Assembly: GCF_015674855.1 (NCBI RefSeq)
Contig: NZ_JADMLG010000010.1
Span: 124,001 to 188,000 of the forward strand
Direction of reading: 5' to 3'
Length of the DNA stretch: 64,000 nucleotides
Origin: Nocardia bovistercoris
GTDB lineage: Bacteria; Actinomycetota; Actinomycetes; Mycobacteriales; Mycobacteriaceae
Shown: positions 60,021-64,000 of the stretch, piece after piece
How the letters are laid out: the number at the start of each line of letters is the position of its first letter
Numbering within the stretch: position 1 is the first letter of the stretch
Notes under the pieces: generated by a model
Database searches by the model: none
The model's input: the letters and a program-made list of their open reading frames with translations, nothing else
What the model was told of the DNA's origin: nothing
Translations under genes and position numbers: made by a program

Positions 60021-60671
60021 ATGACGATCACCGTGCTCATCGCCGAAGACGAGGCGCTCGTGCGCGCCGGATGTGTGATGCTGCTGGAAGCCACCGCCGA
60101 TATCGAGGTCGTCGGCGAGGTCGGCGACGGTGCGGCGGCGGTGGAGCGAACAGGCTCGCTGCGTCCCGACGTCGTGTTGATGGACTTACGCATGCCGGTG
60201 ATGGACGGCATCGCCGCGACCCGCGCCATCACCGAAATCTCCGACCCGCCCGCTGTTCTCGTCCTCACCACGTTCAACGAGGACACCGCGGTGCAACAGG
60301 CGTTGTCCGCTGGAGCGAGCGGCTTCCTGCTCAAACACGCCGCGCCCGCCGATCTGGCCCAAGCCATCCGGCACTGCGCGGCGGGACAGGGATGGCTCGA
60401 TCCCGCGGTCATCGGTGGCGTACTCACCGCACTACGCCGAACCGGCCCCCGCGCGCACACCGCACCGGCCGCGTTGGCGGAGTTGACCAACCGAGAACGC
60501 GAAGTACTCACCATGATGGCTCTGGGACATTCCAACGCCGAGATCAGCAAGCAATTGTTCATCAGCGAAGCCACCACCCGCACCCATGTCTCCCACATCA
60601 TCACCAAGACCGGCGCGCGCGATCGCACCCGAGCCGTCGTTCTCGCCTATCAGAGCGGCCTGATGAATTGA
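60021..60671 (+). CDS. NarL/FixJ-family response regulator
   Basis: 216 residues. The receiver domain has the acidic pair in IAEDEALV, the phospho-acceptor Asp55 in VVLMDLRMPVMDG and the conserved Thr/Lys in VLTTFNE and LLKHAAP. The C-terminal LuxR-type helix-turn-helix is LTNREREVLTMMALGHSNAEISKQLFISEATTRTHVSHI. It pairs with the kinase just upstream. It may control the two metalloprotease genes downstream, which follow on the same strand, but no binding site was identified. Confidence 0.92.
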   Translation: MTITVLIAEDEALVRAGCVMLLEATADIEVVGEVGDGAAAVERTGSLRPDVVLMDLRMPVMDGIAATRAITEISDPPAVLVLTTFNEDTAVQQALSAGASGFLLKHAAPADLAQAIRHCAAGQGWLDPAVIGGVLTALRRTGPRAHTAPAALAELTNREREVLTMMALGHSNAEISKQLFISEATTRTHVSHIITKTGARDRTRAVVLAYQSGLMN

Positions 60672-60908
60672 AGTCGCGATCCGGTGCGGTAGGCGCTCTC
60701 GGCGCTGGATCAATTCTCTCATCGCCACACGGTATGCCGGAGATACCACAGTGCGCTGATTCGCTGGAAGGGCCGCTTCAGCCATTCTGAAGTATGTCAG
60801 CGCATCGACGATGAACCAGGAATCACGTCGATGTCCTTGCTGTACCACACCTTCCACTGTCCGGGCCGACCGGCATCGTTCGGCCCGGCGACGAGTCATG
60901 GAGCGATA

Positions 60909-61706
60909 ATGAACACACCCGACCGTACTCCGGTATGCAGCCCGAAATCCCTGCCGGAGGAAGTCCGGATCGAATCCGCCAGGACCGCCGTGGAAATCAA
61001 CCCGGCCAACCGTCCCTACCTCCGTCCCGCCGCCGCGATGATCGGTGCACAGAGTTCGACCAAGGAACTGATCGCCGCGTTGGCGACGAAGTACTGGCGA
61101 AGCGGCGGTGTGCATCTGGGAGTCCGATTCCTCGACACCGAGGACACCGCGTTGCGGAACCGCATCCTCGTCCACATGAACGCCTGGTCTTCGGGGGCGA
61201 ATGTCAAGTTCGGTCTCAGCCTCGGTCGTGAGGCCGAGGTCCGCATCGCGCGTACCCCCGGCGACGGATATTGGTCCTACTTGGGCACCGATATCCTCCA
61301 TATCCCGATCGACCAGCCGACGATGAATCTGGACTCGTTCTCGATGGACACCGACGAACGCGAATACCGACGGGTCGTCCGTCACGAGACCGGTCACACC
61401 CTCGGGTTCCCACACGAACATCTGCGCCGGGAGATAGTCGGACGCATTCATCCGGACAAGGCGATCCGGTACTTCCGCGACCGTTCGGGATGGAGCGAGA
61501 AGACGACACGCGCCCAGGTCTTGACTCCACTCGAAGAGACCGCACTCGTCGCGACTCCGACTGATACGCAATCGATCATGTGCTATCAATTGCCCGGATA
61601 CATCATGCGTGACGGCCGTGCGGTACCCGGTGGCCTCGATATCAACGATCAGGACCACCACTTCGTTCGCAATCTCTACCCGGCCCGGCTGGTCGGTTCA
61701 CAGTAG
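60909..61706 (+). CDS. Astacin-like (M12-type metzincin) zinc metalloprotease without signal peptide
   Basis: 265 residues from ATG 60909, with GGAG upstream. The zinc site is the full astacin-type signature: H159-E160-T-G-H163-T-L-G-F-P-H169-E170-H. The Met-turn is S222-I-M224-C-Y226. The N-terminal part (ALATKYWRSGGVHLGVRFLD, ILVHMNAWSSGANVKFGLSL) fits the upper lobe of the fold. Astacins are normally secreted with a prodomain; here no signal peptide is seen, so it may act in the cytosol or leave by another route. A CLCA-like zincin follows 122 bases later on the same strand. Confidence 0.85.
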   Translation: MNTPDRTPVCSPKSLPEEVRIESARTAVEINPANRPYLRPAAAMIGAQSSTKELIAALATKYWRSGGVHLGVRFLDTEDTALRNRILVHMNAWSSGANVKFGLSLGREAEVRIARTPGDGYWSYLGTDILHIPIDQPTMNLDSFSMDTDEREYRRVVRHETGHTLGFPHEHLRREIVGRIHPDKAIRYFRDRSGWSEKTTRAQVLTPLEETALVATPTDTQSIMCYQLPGYIMRDGRAVPGGLDINDQDHHFVRNLYPARLVGSQ

Positions 61707-61828
61707 GAAGCATTCGACCGTGCCGGAGGCCGCGACCGCGGGGGATTCCGAGGAAACGGCTGTCCCGTATGCGCGACTCCGGTTGACTATCATCGACATT
61801 CGATCACCAAGGGGAGGCGCAGCAGGGT

Positions 61829-64000
61829 ATGGGGTACTTCAACGGGGGCAGATTCAACCTCACTGTTTCGCTGCGCTACACGCCGCGAGCGGGTGAGCTC
61901 GAGTTCTTGTTCGATCTGTTCAACCGCACGTCGCGACTTTTGCACGGCGCGACCGATGGCGTTCATTCCATCGGAACGGTGCTCTTCGCCACCGATGGTT
62001 TCGGCGGAGCCGACGCGAGTATCTGGCTGCATCCCCGCAGCAGATTCTGGCCCGACTCCGGCGCGGCGCGATTGTGGCTGCCCGCGGAGTCCTTGGACAC
62101 CTCGCAGGACTATCTGATGTGGCCGACGGTCCTGGTCCACGAGCTTTCCCACTATCTGTACGACCTGCTCGACGAGTACAACAACTCCAGTTGGTGCCAG
62201 GGCGATATCAAGACCCGAGCATCGATCATGGAGACCTACCCCTGGGAGGGCCAAACCCGCTGGACCGATGCGAAAGAGAAGGACTACCATCTCTCGTTCG
62301 AGCAGTTCCTGCGGGACTACAACGATGGGACCGCGATCTTTCGAGAGGGCGAACCCACGCGGTATTGCCATGCGGGCAACCACAACACCGACGTTCACAA
62401 CAACCAGAACGACTGCCACGGCCTGCAGTCCTGCTGGACATACATGGCCGCGGACAACAACCACAACAACATCGCCTACGGCCTGACCGAACCGAAAGCC
62501 GATGGCCTGGAATCGAACCTAACGCCCGCGGACGTCGCCTGCACGATCTTGATACCGGCTCAACGTTTCGAGTTGGTACTCGACCGTTCCCTCGCGATGG
62601 CCGGGACCACACTCGAGCAGCTGAAAATCGGCGCCAAGTTCTGGATCGACTACGTCAACCCACTCGAAGAACTCGGGATGGTCACCTTTGCCGATGAAGC
62701 GACCATCGACATCGCGCGAAGCGCGGTGCCCGCGGCCGAAGAAGAAGCCGCGGCCTGGCGTCGTGATCGGCATGCCGTCATCGACAGGCTCGCCGCGGAT
62801 GGGGGCCAATTCGGCATCGTCGCCGCACTGCTACAAGCAGTGAACGAGATCACCGCCCGTGGCCGAGCCGCCAGCCAGGTGATGGTGCTGTTCACCAACG
62901 GGCGCCGGAATGTGGGGGTGGGAACCGTCGAGCAGATCCTGCCGGAGCTGCTCGCGCGCGGTGTGCGTGTCTACACGATCGGAATAGGCGCAGAGCAGGA
63001 TTCGGTGATGCTCGAATCGGTAGCCACGACCACCGGGGCCAGGTACTTTCCCATCTCCGCCGACCTCACACCCGAACAGGCCGAAAAGGCGATCCTCGCC
63101 GCCATGGTCCAGATCGCCGGTGAGAGCCGCGAAAACGGCGGTGTGGTCGCTTTCGACGACATCGACGGCGCAGGCGCCCCGATCGATCGAGGCGCACCGT
63201 TCTTCCGCGGGTCCAACAGAGGATTCGGCGAACCCGACCCGCGGCGACCTCTACGGTTCCCCGTGAACCTCAGCGAGGGAAGCGTTCACGCCACACTCGG
63301 CGCGCTGTGGAATTCGGGATACCGGAGCGTTCGCCAGGTCAGGATCTACGATCCCGACGGTAGCGAGGTAGCCCCGGGCCGAGGAGTCCGCTACGTCGAG
63401 GGAATCGACGCATACGCGTTCTACGAGGTCTCGACCCCGATGCCGGGCATCTGGCATGTCGAAGTACTCGGTGAGATATCCGGTGATTCCGGCTTGCGTA
63501 GTCTCGGCCTCGAAGTCAATCCGGATATCAGGCTCGAGGCCACCGCGATCCCGCACCACCCGGCCCGCGGGGAAACCTTCCGTATACGCGCGCGCCTGCT
63601 CAGTCCGCATCCGGTACCGCACGCCACCATCCTGGCCCGGATCCATTCCCCCGAGGGCGTTTGGACGGAAGCACGGTTGGTACGCGGTGAGCAGAGCGCA
63701 GCCGAAAAGGGGCTCTACATCGCCGACGTACCGACGGACGAGGATCGACCCGGTCAGTACTTGATCGTGATCGACGCGAACGTCGAATCAGGCACCTTCG
63801 TTCAGGAGATCGACGATCTCTACACCATGCACGCCGACTTCGAACCGGGACAGCGAACCCGAACCGTCGCCACCCCGGATGTCCGACGCCGCGCGATCCT
63901 CAGCGTAGTGACGACCGAACGGACACCGAGCCCGGACGAGCCGATCCCAGGAAGCAATAGCGTGGATCCCGTGATTCCGGAGGATCACGACGACTATCTG
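61829..64000 (+). CDS. CLCA-like zincin + VWA + beta-sandwich protein (3' end beyond window)
   Basis: At least 724 codons, open to the window edge. Residues 1-230: zincin domain with H104-E105-L-S-H108 and D115-E116-Y117-N-N, the spacing of the animal CLCA motif HExxHxxxGxxDE (the Gly is Asp here), followed by ASIM and a Cys/Asn/His-rich segment (CHAGNHNTDVHNNQNDC) that also echoes CLCA. Residues about 246-430: VWA domain with a weakened metal site (D252-R-S254-L-A256; FTNGRRN). Residues about 475 on: beta-sandwich repeats (RQVRIYDPDGSEV, PGIWHVEVLGE). ATG 61829 lacks a signal peptide. A short frame from the preceding gap is not included. Confidence 0.83.
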   Translation, partial: MGYFNGGRFNLTVSLRYTPRAGELEFLFDLFNRTSRLLHGATDGVHSIGTVLFATDGFGGADASIWLHPRSRFWPDSGAARLWLPAESLDTSQDYLMWPTVLVHELSHYLYDLLDEYNNSSWCQGDIKTRASIMETYPWEGQTRWTDAKEKDYHLSFEQFLRDYNDGTAIFREGEPTRYCHAGNHNTDVHNNQNDCHGLQSCWTYMAADNNHNNIAYGLTEPKADGLESNLTPADVACTILIPAQRFELVLDRSLAMAGTTLEQLKIGAKFWIDYVNPLEELGMVTFADEATIDIARSAVPAAEEEAAAWRRDRHAVIDRLAADGGQFGIVAALLQAVNEITARGRAASQVMVLFTNGRRNVGVGTVEQILPELLARGVRVYTIGIGAEQDSVMLESVATTTGARYFPISADLTPEQAEKAILAAMVQIAGESRENGGVVAFDDIDGAGAPIDRGAPFFRGSNRGFGEPDPRRPLRFPVNLSEGSVHATLGALWNSGYRSVRQVRIYDPDGSEVAPGRGVRYVEGIDAYAFYEVSTPMPGIWHVEVLGEISGDSGLRSLGLEVNPDIRLEATAIPHHPARGETFRIRARLLSPHPVPHATILARIHSPEGVWTEARLVRGEQSAAEKGLYIADVPTDEDRPGQYLIVIDANVESGTFVQEIDDLYTMHADFEPGQRTRTVATPDVRRRAILSVVTTERTPSPDEPIPGSNSVDPVIPEDHDDYL

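Noticed and set aside
60776..60792. CTTCAG-N5-CTGAAG dyad upstream of the astacin-like gene
   Set aside because: Only six-base arms and no nearby matching site; too weak to call an operator for the response regulator.
1..64000. Mobile element or prophage
   Set aside because: No transposase, integrase, phage structural gene, tRNA-flanked direct repeat or sharp GC break was found.

Overview
The window is high-GC DNA with strong G/C bias at third codon positions, dense short operons, frequent GTG starts and 1-4 base stop/start overlaps. It carries an Lsr2 nucleoid protein, a DUF3558-type lipoprotein, a DUF6131 mini-protein, a PhoD phosphatase and an IdeR-type iron box. Together these point to a mycolate-group actinomycete (Mycobacteriales), most likely Nocardia or a close relative; the genus is an inference. 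I see no rRNA, tRNA, transposase, integrase or CRISPR array.

Region 1 (1-8134) is a tightly coupled run on the + strand: acyl carrier protein, SDR reductase, AMP-forming ligase, NeuD-like acyltransferase, flavin-dependent halogenase, cation/proton antiporter, alpha/beta hydrolase and MFS exporter. It reads as part of a biosynthetic cluster for a halogenated, carrier-bound small acid. The cluster runs off the left edge. Region 2 (8120-16802) holds an acyl-CoA ligase, LuxR, GlxA/AraC and TetR regulators, a zinc dehydrogenase, a lipoprotein and a PhoD phosphatase. Region 3 (16937-25242) holds small secreted and membrane proteins, a TetR gene behind two palindromes, Lsr2, an alpha-carbonic anhydrase, a TetR/nitronate monooxygenase divergent pair and a methyltransferase.

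Region 4 (25542-37308) looks catabolic: aldo/keto reductase, three luciferase-like flavin monooxygenases, an MFS transporter behind a MerR-type promoter, an Asp/Glu-racemase-fold protein, an aminotransferase, an FAH-fold hydrolase, an aldehyde dehydrogenase and a TOBE mini-protein. Region 5 (37317-50692) has a LacI regulator with a classic operator, a conservon-type P450 lacking the ExxR arginine, a GNAT enzyme, a PPOX/patatin pair behind a SoxR-like promoter, an iron-boxed ABC exporter, a DUF3754 protein, a second and normal P450, and a lone KOW protein.

Region 6 (50685-57381) has a methyltransferase/TetR pair sharing tandem operators, a trypsin-like protease fused to a DNA/RNA non-specific endonuclease (with an apparent frame change near its N terminus), a quinone reductase, and a glycosyltransferase/TetR pair around a long perfect palindrome. 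Region 7 (57483-64000) has two divergent genes of unknown function, a two-component system, and two zincin metalloproteases. The first is astacin-like. The second runs off the right edge and has the layout of animal CLCA proteins: HExxH..DEY zincin, VWA domain, then beta-sandwich. The protease-nuclease fusion and the zincin pair are the best candidates for under-described biology.
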